Shown piece after piece: positions 1 through 5,138 of a stretch of DNA of 5,138 nucleotides. The stretch covers positions 1-5,138 of the forward strand of contig WFOZ01001003.1 of assembly GCA_015487825.1 (NCBI GenBank), in the 5' to 3' direction. A model generated the notes under the pieces. The model was not told the origin of the DNA, searched no databases, and saw only the letters and a program-made list of their open reading frames with translations. This stretch comes from Planctomycetaceae bacterium (GTDB taxonomy: Bacteria > Planctomycetota > Planctomycetia > Planctomycetales > Planctomycetaceae). Each line of letters starts with the position of its first letter. The first letter of the stretch is position 1. The position numbers and the translations under genes are program-made.

Positions 1-531
1 AATACGAACAGAGGTAATGACAATTATAAAAACATAAAAGCTTTCTTAAAAAGAGCGGGAGATGACGGGTTCCCATTTGAAGGGCACCTGGATTACATCG
101 ACCAGGAGGGAGTTGATCAGGGAACAGGGACGTTAAAACTCAGAGCAATCTTTGATAATCCGGACAACAAATTACTTCCGGGGCTTTTTGTTCGTGTACG
201 AATCCCGATTGGCGTTTTGGAAAATGCCCTTCTTATCCCGGAAAAAGCGATCGGGCGGGATCAGTCCGGAACTTTCCTGCTTGTATTGGATGAACAGGGT
301 ACGGTAGATCGCAAAAATGTGACCATGGGGACAAAGTATGGCGAACTGATCGTCATAGAAAAAGGAATTGAAGCAGATGATACCGTAATTATCGATGGTA
401 TCCAGCGAGCTCGCCCCGGTAGCAAGGTTGCCCCGAAGTCAGTTCAGCTGGAATTTGATCCGGGGACTGAAGAGAAGGAAACATCAGAAGAAAAGTTGCC
501 CGAGACAACATCACAAGCCCCGCAAGAATGA
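1..531 (+). CDS. RND efflux periplasmic adaptor (membrane fusion protein), C-terminal part
   Basis: The reading frame is open from the first base to TGA at 529-531, giving the last 176 residues; the start, signal peptide or lipobox, and hairpin/lipoyl domains lie outside the window. The visible part reads as the beta-barrel domain (GFPFEGHLDYID, then DQGTGTLKLRAIFDNPD and LLPGLFVRVRIP, about residues 24-70) followed by the membrane-proximal domain (ALLIPEKAIGRDQSGTFLLVL, then a V/I-rich strand region ending near PGSKV). These motifs are typical of MexE/OqxA-type HlyD-family adaptors, which bridge the inner-membrane RND pump and the outer-membrane channel in the periplasm. The last 25 or so residues are an acidic Glu/Thr/Pro-rich tail, probably disordered. 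The pump gene begins 69 bp downstream on the same strand, so the two very likely form one operon. The family call is firm; the exact substrate class is unknown. Confidence 0.93.
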   Translation, partial: NTNRGNDNYKNIKAFLKRAGDDGFPFEGHLDYIDQEGVDQGTGTLKLRAIFDNPDNKLLPGLFVRVRIPIGVLENALLIPEKAIGRDQSGTFLLVLDEQGTVDRKNVTMGTKYGELIVIEKGIEADDTVIIDGIQRARPGSKVAPKSVQLEFDPGTEEKETSEEKLPETTSQAPQE

Positions 532-536
532 AGCAT

Positions 537-562
537 CCGGCAATGCAGACTGCTGGAGCATT
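537..562 (+). other. Weak hairpin between adaptor and pump genes
   Basis: Within the 69-bp gap, CCGGCA (537-542) can pair with TGCTGG (551-556) over 6 bp including one G-U, around an 8-nt loop. An alternative fold pairs AATGC (542-546) with GCATT (558-562). There is no clean T-run directly after either, so termination is unlikely. It could slow ribosomes or RNA polymerase or mark a processing site between the genes, or be chance. Confidence 0.2.
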
Positions 563-600
563 TTGAGTTCTTATCTTTTTTAGAGTTGGTCAGGTACGCT

Positions 601-3600
601 ATGTCACGGTTTTTTATCAATCGACCAATTTTTGCGTCGGTGATTTCCATTGTGATCATCATCGCAGGAATTGTTTCTCAGGGGGCGCTTCCTGTCGAAA
701 AGTTCCCGCAGGTGACACCGCCGACTGTTGTTGTGACTGCTGTTTACCCAGGGGCCAACGCCAAAGTGATTGCAGAAACTGTGGCTGCTCCGATTGAGCA
801 GGAGGTCAATGGCGTTGAGGACATGTTGTATATGTCATCCATCAGTGCAGACGATGGGACTTATTCTTTAACGGTCACCTTTGACATCGGCGTCGATTTA
901 GACATGGCGACTGTGCTGGTTCAAAACCGGGTTGCGATTGCTGAACCAAAACTTCCAGAAGATGCAAGAAGGCAGGGAATTACGACGAAGAAGAAATCGA
1001 CGTCGATCCTGCAGTTCATCGCGTTGACATCCGATAAGCCCGAGTTCGATTCTCTTTATTTGAGCAACTTTGCAACGATCCGCCTGAAGGACGAACTGGG
1101 GCGAATTAATGGCGTTGGCGAAGTGACGATTTTCGGGGCGGCCGACTACAGCATGCGGGTTTGGCTCGACCCGCGTAAACTGAAATCTCGGGATGTCACC
1201 ACGCAAGATGTCGTTCGTACGATTCAGGAACAGAACGTCCAGGTCGCTGCAGGGCGAATTGGTCAACCTCCTGCTCCCAAGGGGACAGCCTTTGAATTTA
1301 CTGTTAATACACTGGGGCGACTTGTTAATGCAAAACAGTTTGAAAATCTGATTATCAAAACGGCTCAGGGGGGACGCATCACTCGAGTCAAAGATGTTGC
1401 GAGGATTGAACTCGGAGCCAAGGAATATAAATACGGCTCGAAATTCAAGGGAAAACAAAGTACTTCGATTGGGATCTATCAGTTGCCGGGGGCCAATGCA
1501 TTAGAAGTTGCTGACGGAGTCCGTGCGAAACTGAAAGAATTGAGTCAGTCGTTTCCTGAAGGTGTCGAATACAGTATTCCTTTCGATTCTACCGCTTTTG
1601 TAACTGCATCGATTGAAGAGGTTTATACGACGCTCTTTCAGGCGATCGGCCTGGTTGTACTGGTCATCTTTATTTTCCTGCAGGATTGGCGAACGACTTT
1701 GGTCCCCTGTGCAGCGATTCCCGTTTCTCTGATCGGCACCTTCGCGATCATGTCAGGGATCGGGTTTTCGATCAATATGATTACTCTGTTCGGAGTTGTT
1801 TTGGCTATTGGAATTGTAGTGGACGATGCGATTGTCGTTGTCGAAAATACAGCTCGTCATATCGATGCCGGTCTGGATTCCCGCGCAGCAGCGATCAAAG
1901 CGATGGAAGAAGTTACCGCTCCTGTAATTGCAACAACGCTGGTGCTTCTCGCCGTGTTTGTGCCGACGGCCTTTATGGGAGGGATTACCGGGCAACTGTA
2001 TCGACAGTTCGCATTGACAATTTCCGGAGCGGTCATGATCAGTACCATTAACGCATTGACTTTAAGCCCGGCTCTGTGTGCGATTTTAATGCGTCCCTCT
2101 GCTGAGAAAAAGAACTTCTTCTTTCGCGGTTTTAATCGATTATTCGATACAATGACCGGAGCTTATTCTTCGGTTGTTCGCCTCTTTGTCCGTCGAGTGA
2201 TCATGGTTCTCGTTCTGTTTTTCGGGCTGGTGTTTTTAACGGGCTGGGGTTTCGGTTCGCTGCCTACAGGCTTTTTGCCAACAGAAGACCAGGGATACTG
2301 TTTTTTGAATGTACAACTCCCCGATGCAGCTTCGCTGGAGAGAACCAACGAAGTGATGGAGCAGGTCGATGAGGTCATCAGGAGCACTCCTGGTGTTGAG
2401 AACTGGTTGACGATTAGCGGTTACTCTCTATTGAGTTCGACCAGTTCATCGAATTCTGCAATGGCAATTGTTATCTACAAGCCGTGGGACGATCGAACGA
2501 AACCTGATGAACAACAAGATGCGATTGTGGGGCATTTAAGAAAAAAATTGTCGCAAATTCAGTCCGCAGTCGCGATTGCTTTTATCCCTCCGCCGATTGA
2601 TGGCCTGGGCAATGCCGGCGGCTTTCAGATGCAGATACAGGATCGAGGCAGCGTCGGTCTTGAAGAATTGGGGGCGGTTACTACTGAGATGGTCGCTGCA
2701 GGAAACAGTCAGTCCGGGTTGACTGCTCTTTCGACAACATTTCGCGCCAATGTCCCCCAGCTGTTTGCAGACATCGATCGAACGAAAGTCAAAACATTAG
2801 AGATACCACTCAACGATGTCTTTGGAACATTGCAGGCGTATCTCGGTTCTTCCTATGTCAACGATTTTAATGCTTTTGGAAGAACATATCAGGTTCGTGT
2901 GCAGGCCGATCATCAATACCGAGTTTCAGCCCAGGATATTCTGCAACTGAATGTTCGCAATCTTAAAGGGGAAATGATTCCGATGGGAACATTCACTTCG
3001 GTTGATGAATCACTCGGGCCACAATCTGTTCTGCGATACAATCTTTATCCAACCGCATCAATCAACGGGGAAGCTGCAGCGGGGAAAAGTTCTGGTGATG
3101 CGTTACAGCTGATGGAAGAAATGGCCAAGACCAGCCTGCCTTCATCAATGGGCTTCGAGTGGACCGGGATGTCCTATCAGGAAAAAGCAGCCGGGTCTCC
3201 TTATGGAATTTTTGCGATCGCAATTATCTTTGTTTTTCTTGTTCTCTCTGCCCAGTATGAAAGCTGGACAATGCCCGCAGCGGTGATTGCCGTTGTGCCT
3301 TTGGCCGTACTTGGGGTTGTGATTGCATTGATGATTTCCGGAATGGATAACAATACTTACACGCAAATTGGTGTCGTGCTGTTGGTTGCGCTGGCAAGTA
3401 AAAACGCCATTCTGATTGTTGAATTTGCCAGTGAACAGCGAGAGGAAGGCAAGACCATTCAGGAGGCAGCCGTCAACGCGGCCCGGCTTCGTTTTCGTGC
3501 CATCCAGATGACCGCCATCTCATCCATTCTCGGATTCCTTCCTCTGCTCATTGCCTCTGGAGCAGGAGCAGCCTCCCGACAAGCTGTTGGAAATGCAGTG

Positions 3601-3711
3601 GTCGGTGGGATGTGTGCGGCGACCGTTTTTTCACTTCTGTTTGTCCCAACTTTCTTCGTCGTCTTCCGGTCTCTTGGCGAGATGGGGCAAAAAAAGAAAG
3701 AAAAAGCTTAA
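601..3711 (+). CDS. RND multidrug/solute efflux transporter, HAE-1 family (MexF/OqxB-like)
   Basis: This 1036-aa protein is a full-length inner-membrane proton/substrate antiporter of the AcrB type. I place the start at ATG 601, giving MSRFFINRPIFASV, the usual family N-terminus, with a weak AGG at 592-594; an in-frame TTG at 586 adds five residues but has no ribosome site. Twelve membrane segments fit: TM1 about 9-28, TM2-6 about 344-495, TM7 about 533-551, TM8-12 about 868-1021, with two large periplasmic porter/docking loops between. Proton-relay residues are present: D408 and D409 in GIVVDDAIVVVEN, K934 in ASKNAILIVEFA, R964 and T971 in RFRAIQMT, matching AcrB D407, D408, K940, R971 and T978. 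GFLPTEDQG (557-565), PPPIDGLGNAGGF (663-675) and the YLGSSYVNDFN..FGRTYQV stretch (747-765) place it nearer MexF/OqxB than AcrB. The switch-loop region (606-621) is serine-rich. The C-terminus ends in a lysine cluster. It is the probable partner of the adaptor upstream; substrate is unknown. Confidence 0.96.
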   Translation: MSRFFINRPIFASVISIVIIIAGIVSQGALPVEKFPQVTPPTVVVTAVYPGANAKVIAETVAAPIEQEVNGVEDMLYMSSISADDGTYSLTVTFDIGVDLDMATVLVQNRVAIAEPKLPEDARRQGITTKKKSTSILQFIALTSDKPEFDSLYLSNFATIRLKDELGRINGVGEVTIFGAADYSMRVWLDPRKLKSRDVTTQDVVRTIQEQNVQVAAGRIGQPPAPKGTAFEFTVNTLGRLVNAKQFENLIIKTAQGGRITRVKDVARIELGAKEYKYGSKFKGKQSTSIGIYQLPGANALEVADGVRAKLKELSQSFPEGVEYSIPFDSTAFVTASIEEVYTTLFQAIGLVVLVIFIFLQDWRTTLVPCAAIPVSLIGTFAIMSGIGFSINMITLFGVVLAIGIVVDDAIVVVENTARHIDAGLDSRAAAIKAMEEVTAPVIATTLVLLAVFVPTAFMGGITGQLYRQFALTISGAVMISTINALTLSPALCAILMRPSAEKKNFFFRGFNRLFDTMTGAYSSVVRLFVRRVIMVLVLFFGLVFLTGWGFGSLPTGFLPTEDQGYCFLNVQLPDAASLERTNEVMEQVDEVIRSTPGVENWLTISGYSLLSSTSSSNSAMAIVIYKPWDDRTKPDEQQDAIVGHLRKKLSQIQSAVAIAFIPPPIDGLGNAGGFQMQIQDRGSVGLEELGAVTTEMVAAGNSQSGLTALSTTFRANVPQLFADIDRTKVKTLEIPLNDVFGTLQAYLGSSYVNDFNAFGRTYQVRVQADHQYRVSAQDILQLNVRNLKGEMIPMGTFTSVDESLGPQSVLRYNLYPTASINGEAAAGKSSGDALQLMEEMAKTSLPSSMGFEWTGMSYQEKAAGSPYGIFAIAIIFVFLVLSAQYESWTMPAAVIAVVPLAVLGVVIALMISGMDNNTYTQIGVVLLVALASKNAILIVEFASEQREEGKTIQEAAVNAARLRFRAIQMTAISSILGFLPLLIASGAGAASRQAVGNAVVGGMCAATVFSLLFVPTFFVVFRSLGEMGQKKKEKA

Positions 3712-3742
3712 AGTGACTGGCAAGCAGATCGCTCACTTTTTT
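3710..3742 (+). terminator. Probable intrinsic terminator of the efflux operon
   Basis: AAAGTGA (3710-3716), starting inside the pump's TAA stop codon, is perfectly complementary to TCACTTT (3733-3739), and the 3' arm runs into six T residues (3737-3742). The loop is long (16 nt) and the stem is A/T-rich, so it may be only moderately efficient. Its position directly at the end of the pump gene supports the call and suggests the operon ends here. Confidence 0.5.
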
Positions 3743-3760
3743 ACAGGTCTTTCCTGCTGA

Positions 3761-3810
3761 ACCGCGAAGTGCGCAAATTTAAGTGCTTTTGAGATTACGT
3801 ACTTCGTAAT
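3761..3810. repeat. Inverted pair of a 17-nt palindromic motif
   Basis: ACCGCGAAGTGCGCAAA (3761-3777, + strand) and ATTACGAAGTACGTAAT (3794-3810, read on the - strand) agree at 11 of 17 positions, and five of the six differences are transitions. The second copy is a perfect hairpin (ATTACG/CGTAAT, 5-nt loop). The first keeps a GCG/CGC 3-bp stem, in which one A-T pair of the other copy is replaced by G-C. The two copies can also pair with each other: 3764-3773 with 3798-3807 gives 10 bp including two G-U. This resembles REP/MITE-like palindromes or mutually exclusive RNA folds. Confidence 0.4.
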
Positions 3811-3817
3811 TACAGCC

Positions 3818-3830
3818 ATGCCGAAGGCAT
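3818..3830. repeat. Perfect short hairpin ATGCC-GAA-GGCAT
   Basis: A 5-bp perfect stem with a GAA loop lies 7 nt after the palindrome at 3794-3810. A looser pair, ACCTG (3835-3839) with CAGGT (3851-3855), follows directly, so three stem-loops are packed within about 60 nt. No T-run follows, so they are not obvious terminators. Confidence 0.35.
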
Positions 3831-3901
3831 TGTGACCTGTTGTGTAGAATGCAGGTTAATAGAACAGCCCCTTAAGTAGAAAACTCAGTTTGTGGGATGT
3901 T

Positions 3902-3914
3902 CCGTTTGTAACGG
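3902..3914. repeat. Perfect short hairpin CCGTT-TGT-AACGG
   Basis: A 5-bp stem with a TGT loop, the same geometry as the hairpin at 3818-3830 but a different sequence. It has no T-run. On its own it could be chance; it is listed because it belongs to a run of small palindromes in this gap. Confidence 0.3.
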
Positions 3915-3969
3915 TTGCAGTGCGCGATATGAACAGAGACGGATTCCATTGACTTATTAGACGATAAAC

Positions 3970-4030
3970 TTCCCTGCATCCTGTCAGTAATAACAACTGA
4001 CTATCAGAATTCCCTGCATCGATTCAGTAA
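3970..4030. repeat. Two 21-bp direct repeats with 40-bp spacing, enclosing a dyad
   Basis: The unit is TTCCCTGCATC, three variable bases, then TCAGTAA, at 3970-3990 and 4010-4030; 18 of 21 positions agree and the only differences are the central three (CTG versus GAT). The start-to-start distance is exactly 40 bp, close to four helical turns, so both copies face the same side of the DNA. Between them lies a perfect dyad, GTCAGT-N7-ACTGAC (3983-4001), overlapping the first repeat, and a small CTGA-CTA-TCAG palindrome (3997-4007). The block ends 11 bp before the ATG at 4042, so binding there would affect expression of that gene. It reads as a candidate operator; a decayed tandem duplication is the alternative. 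Confidence 0.5.
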
Positions 4031-4031
4031 C

Positions 4032-4035
4032 GGAA
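4032..4035 (+). promoter_or_regulatory. Shine-Dalgarno (GGAA) of the 96-aa gene
   Basis: GGAA is followed by a 6-nt spacer before ATG 4042. It is a modest but correctly placed ribosome site and supports this start. It lies immediately after the second direct repeat, so a protein bound at the repeat would sit next to the translation start region. Confidence 0.45.
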
Positions 4036-4041
4036 CTTTAT

Positions 4042-4332
4042 ATGTCGCAGCTCCCCGCAACATGGGTTGAACTGGAACAATATGTGCATCAGGCACTGTG
4101 TCAAAAAGAGAATCTGATTCCAGAACAATTTCCTCTTGAGTCGCGCACACTACAACGTCAGGATCAATTCTGCGGCCTGGAATTTACGTTGTACGGTCCC
4201 CGCCAGATACGTCTGGGAGCTGTCTGGGCAGCTGATATCAACACGATTTACTTTTATGATGCACGAGGCCGTCGCTATAAAACGCTGAAACTGAAACGGC
4301 GCCCCGAAGGAAAACTGGAAAATGTCGCCTGA
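4042..4332 (+). CDS. Small hypothetical protein, 96 aa
   Basis: I do not recognise a named family. The protein has no signal peptide or membrane segment and is probably cytoplasmic. Residues 8-20 (WVELEQYVHQALC) look like an amphipathic helix. The second half looks beta-rich: CGLEFTLYGPRQIRLGAVWAAD (44-65), then INTIYFYDARGRRYKTLKLKRR (66-87), with a GPR turn, alternating hydrophobic residues and a basic Arg/Lys end. The two cysteines (20, 44) are far apart, so there is no zinc-knuckle pattern. The well-placed Shine-Dalgarno, ordinary amino-acid make-up and tight packing against the convergent regulator gene (20-bp gap) support a real gene. The pattern of Gly, Trp and Tyr in the beta part is what a conserved small domain would show, but I cannot confirm homologues. 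A role next to the PadR-like gene is only a guess. Confidence 0.72.
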   Translation: MSQLPATWVELEQYVHQALCQKENLIPEQFPLESRTLQRQDQFCGLEFTLYGPRQIRLGAVWAADINTIYFYDARGRRYKTLKLKRRPEGKLENVA

Positions 4333-4338
4333 ACGGTT

Positions 4339-4364
4339 AAAAAACACTGGGACTATTCGTGTTT
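4339..4364 (-). terminator. Possible intrinsic terminator of the PadR-like gene
   Basis: Read on the - strand, AAACAC (complement of 4359-4364) pairs with GTGTTT (complement of 4342-4347), and the T-run continues to 4339. The stem is 6 bp with an 11-nt loop, and the regulator's TAG stop codon sits inside that loop. The stem is A/T-rich, so efficiency is uncertain. On the + strand the hairpin lacks a following T-run, so it would not serve the 96-aa gene well. Confidence 0.4.
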
Positions 4365-4661
4365 CAAATATTTCTTCCAGGTAACCAGCAATCCGTTGTG
4401 AAAATCCAGTTTTTTCAGGAACGCTTTCTTTCCTTTGGCTGAAATCCGGAATTTCTTACTTCCTTTACCTGCTTTAACAATACAGTATCCTTCGGCTGCA
4501 AGGCGGTCGTAATAAGTGTAAAAAGAACTGGTACTCGTGTCCCATTGAAATTGTTCACGCAACTTCTGCCTGAGTTCACTTCCCGAAAGCTCGCTTTCAA
4601 AAATCAGGCCGAGCAGTACATATTGAACATCACTCAGTTCACGAGGTATCTGATGACTCAT
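4353..4661 (-). CDS. PadR-like winged-helix transcriptional regulator, 102 aa
   Basis: The protein matches the PadR winged-helix layout: helix 1 LSDVQYVLLGLIFE (9-22), helix 2 SGSELRQKLREQF (26-38), a recognition-helix region STSSFYTYYDRLAAEGY (43-59), then a basic wing IVKAGKGSKKFRISAKGKKAF (61-81). Only a short C-terminal helix (about 75-100) follows, so it belongs with the small PadR forms that lack the long dimerisation domain. Such proteins bind operator DNA in the cytoplasm, usually as repressors, often controlling efflux or stress genes and themselves. The start is ATG (complement of 4659-4661) with AGGA seven bases upstream. A candidate promoter and dyad lie just upstream. It converges on the 96-aa gene and is separated from the IS by about 100 bp. 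The fold is likely; the target genes are unknown, and a non-PadR winged helix remains possible. Confidence 0.75.
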   Translation of the reverse strand: MSHQIPRELSDVQYVLLGLIFESELSGSELRQKLREQFQWDTSTSSFYTYYDRLAAEGYCIVKAGKGSKKFRISAKGKKAFLKKLDFHNGLLVTWKKYLKHE

Positions 4662-4668
4662 GCCCGGT

Positions 4669-4672
4669 TCCT
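4669..4672 (-). promoter_or_regulatory. Shine-Dalgarno (AGGA) of the PadR-like gene
   Basis: AGGA on the - strand with a 7-nt spacer to the ATG (complement of 4659-4661). This is near-ideal spacing and fixes the start of the 102-aa reading frame. Confidence 0.6.
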
Positions 4673-4684
4673 GCTCAACGGTTT

Positions 4685-4713
4685 ATTGAATTTCATAATA
4701 AATACAGCTTCAA
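4685..4713 (-). promoter_or_regulatory. Candidate promoter of the PadR-like gene
   Basis: On the - strand TTGAAG (complement of 4708-4713) and TTCAAT (complement of 4685-4690) are 17 bp apart and match sigma-70 boxes at 4 of 6 positions each. Transcription would start near 4678, leaving a short leader that contains the AGGA ribosome site. A better -10-like TATTAT (complement of 4695-4700) exists but has no -35 partner. The promoter rules of this organism are not known, so this is tentative. Confidence 0.3.
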
Positions 4714-4718
4714 AATAC

Positions 4719-4746
4719 GTGTCCTGCCATTCAATCAGGCAGACAT
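4719..4746. promoter_or_regulatory. Imperfect dyad upstream of the PadR-like gene (candidate operator)
   Basis: The left arm GTGT-C-CTGCC (4719-4728) mirrors the right arm GGCAG-ACAT (4738-4746), with one unpaired C and one G/T mismatch, around a 9-bp centre. The outer GTGT/ACAT ends resemble the ATGT...ACAT half-sites described for PadR proteins. The dyad lies about 6 bp upstream of the candidate -35 box, so it could bind the regulator itself or another protein. It might instead be a simple hairpin. Confidence 0.35.
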
Positions 4747-4866
4747 CTTAGCTGGACAGCGCCAGGTTCTATTTGGAGTTATTGTCAAATGTTGTGTTCT
4801 GGAAATTTGATGAAAGGTGGCGTATCCTGCTGAATCTTATCAACCTTCAGCAAGCCCACATGGGCC

Positions 4867-4872
4867 AAGGAG
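4867..4872 (+). promoter_or_regulatory. Strong Shine-Dalgarno (AAGGAG) of the transposase
   Basis: AAGGAG is followed by a 6-nt spacer before GTG 4879. It is the strongest ribosome site in the window and decides in favour of the GTG start: an in-frame stop at 4831-4833 rules out a long upstream extension, and no other start codon lies between. Confidence 0.7.
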
Positions 4873-4878
4873 TACGCC

Positions 4879-5138
4879 GTGAGTCAGAATACGATAGACG
4901 CAGACAAGACGCAAGGTTGCGAACAGAGCCATTCTCCGTTCGCTTCTTTTCAGGATAATTCGGTGCCACGCAGTCCGCTGGATGAACTGGTTCAGGAAGG
5001 AGCAAGGCGAATGTTACAAGCCGCCATTGATGCAGAAGTGGACGAGTTTCTTGCTCTGCATTCCACTCGAGTGGACTCGCAGGGACGGCGGCAAGTGGTT
5101 CGTAATGGAAACCTTCCTTCTCGCGAAATCCTCTCTGG
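4879..5138 (+). CDS. IS256-family (Mutator-type) transposase, N-terminal 86 codons
   Basis: Translation from GTG 4879 is open to the window edge. After a polar, probably variable first 30 residues, PLDELVQEGARRMLQAAIDAEVDEFLALH (33-61) is the N-terminal helical region of IS256 transposases. It is followed by the family signature GRRQVVRNGNLPSREIL (69-85), equivalent to the RxxVRNGYxPxRxI motif. The DDE catalytic residues lie beyond the window, so intactness cannot be judged. The enzyme would cut and paste the element, typically making 8-9 bp target duplications. The strong ribosome site and lack of stops suggest it is, or recently was, active. Confidence 0.9.
   Translation, partial: MSQNTIDADKTQGCEQSHSPFASFQDNSVPRSPLDELVQEGARRMLQAAIDAEVDEFLALHSTRVDSQGRRQVVRNGNLPSREILS

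Larger units (their letters stand above)
3712..4041. other. 330-bp noncoding gap rich in hairpins and repeats
   Basis: No credible gene is present: ATG codons on the + strand at 3819, 3848, 3897 and 3929 each run into a stop within nine codons. From left to right the gap holds the operon terminator, two inverted copies of a 17-nt palindromic motif (3761-3810), perfect short hairpins ATGCC-GAA-GGCAT (3818-3830) and CCGTT-TGT-AACGG (3902-3914), a looser ACCTG/CAGGT pair (3835-3855), and a direct-repeat block just before the next gene. A TTGACT at 3949-3954 resembles a -35 box but has no good -10 at 16-18 nt. The content fits a decayed palindromic repeat, a small structured RNA, or a complex upstream control region; the sequence alone does not decide. 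Confidence 0.5.
4765..5138 (+). mobile_element. IS256-family insertion sequence, left part
   Basis: The transposase N-terminus defines the element. The likely left terminal repeat begins near GGTTCTATTTGG (4765-4776) and continues to ATTGTCAAAT (4781-4790), whose inner end resembles the ATTGTGTAAAA found inside the IS256 terminal repeat. If the end is at 4765, the target duplication would be the 8 bp CAGCGCCA at 4757-4764 or one base more. The right end is outside the window, so the boundary is inferred. The leader between the end and the transposase start is about 114 bp. Confidence 0.55.

Noticed and set aside
586..600. TTG start five codons upstream for the RND pump
   Set aside because: No Shine-Dalgarno precedes it, and ATG 601 gives the standard family N-terminus MSRFFINRP.
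898..1458. 186-codon open frame on the - strand inside the pump gene
   Set aside because: It lies wholly antisense to a strongly conserved coding region and its product shows no recognisable domain; it is a shadow of the pump's codon pattern.
3690..3716. A AAA AAG heptamer in the zero frame near the pump's end, followed by a hairpin, resembling a -1 frameshift signal
   Set aside because: The stretch encodes an ordinary lysine-rich tail, the hairpin is 13 nt away rather than 5-9 nt, and a -1 shift would change only the last few residues before a stop at 3714-3716.
3551..3760. Open frame overlapping the pump's end in another frame and running past its stop
   Set aside because: Most of it is a shadow of the pump, it has no ribosome site and its product shows no domain.
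3970..4030. CRISPR-like repeat pair
   Set aside because: There are only two copies, the repeat has an internal variable triplet, and no cas genes are nearby.
4545..4751. 68-codon + strand open frame over the start of the PadR-like gene
   Set aside because: It is antisense to the regulator's coding region and promoter and shows no domain or ribosome site.
4774..4958. 61-codon open frame from a TTG within the IS leader
   Set aside because: It has no ribosome site and overlaps the transposase in another frame; the IS256 signature is in the GTG 4879 frame.

Overview
The window holds the end of an RND-type efflux operon, a structured noncoding gap, a small convergent gene pair, and the left part of an IS256-family insertion sequence. 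Moderate base composition, an HAE-1 pump of the MexF/OqxB type, a small PadR-like regulator, an unrecognised 96-aa protein and an IS256 element suggest a Gram-negative environmental bacterium. My best guess is a planctomycete of the Gimesia type, but no rRNA or marker gene is present and this is inference only.

Region 1 (1-3742): the last 176 codons of a periplasmic adaptor (membrane fusion protein) are followed, after 69 bp, by a complete inner-membrane RND transporter of 1036 aa. The proton-relay residues are all present, so the pump is probably functional. An A/T-rich intrinsic terminator overlaps the transporter's stop codon. No outer-membrane channel gene follows it; one may lie upstream of the window or elsewhere.

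Region 2 (3712-4041): about 330 bp without a credible gene. It is rich in short perfect hairpins, including two inverted copies of a 17-nt palindromic motif. Just before the next gene it carries two 21-bp direct repeats, spaced exactly 40 bp apart, with a dyad between them.

Region 3 (4042-4661): a 96-aa protein of unknown function on the + strand converges, with a 20-bp gap, on a 102-aa PadR-like winged-helix regulator on the - strand. The regulator has its own Shine-Dalgarno, a plausible promoter, a nearby dyad that could be its operator, and a short terminator whose loop contains its stop codon.

Region 4 (about 4765-5138): the left end and first 86 codons of an IS256 (Mutator-type) transposase, cut by the window edge.

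The adaptor and transporter work together as one drug/solute efflux machine. Whether the PadR-like protein controls that pump, the 96-aa gene or only itself cannot be decided from the sequence. I see no clear evidence of a wholly new multi-gene system; the most unusual material is the repeat- and hairpin-rich noncoding region 3710-4041.
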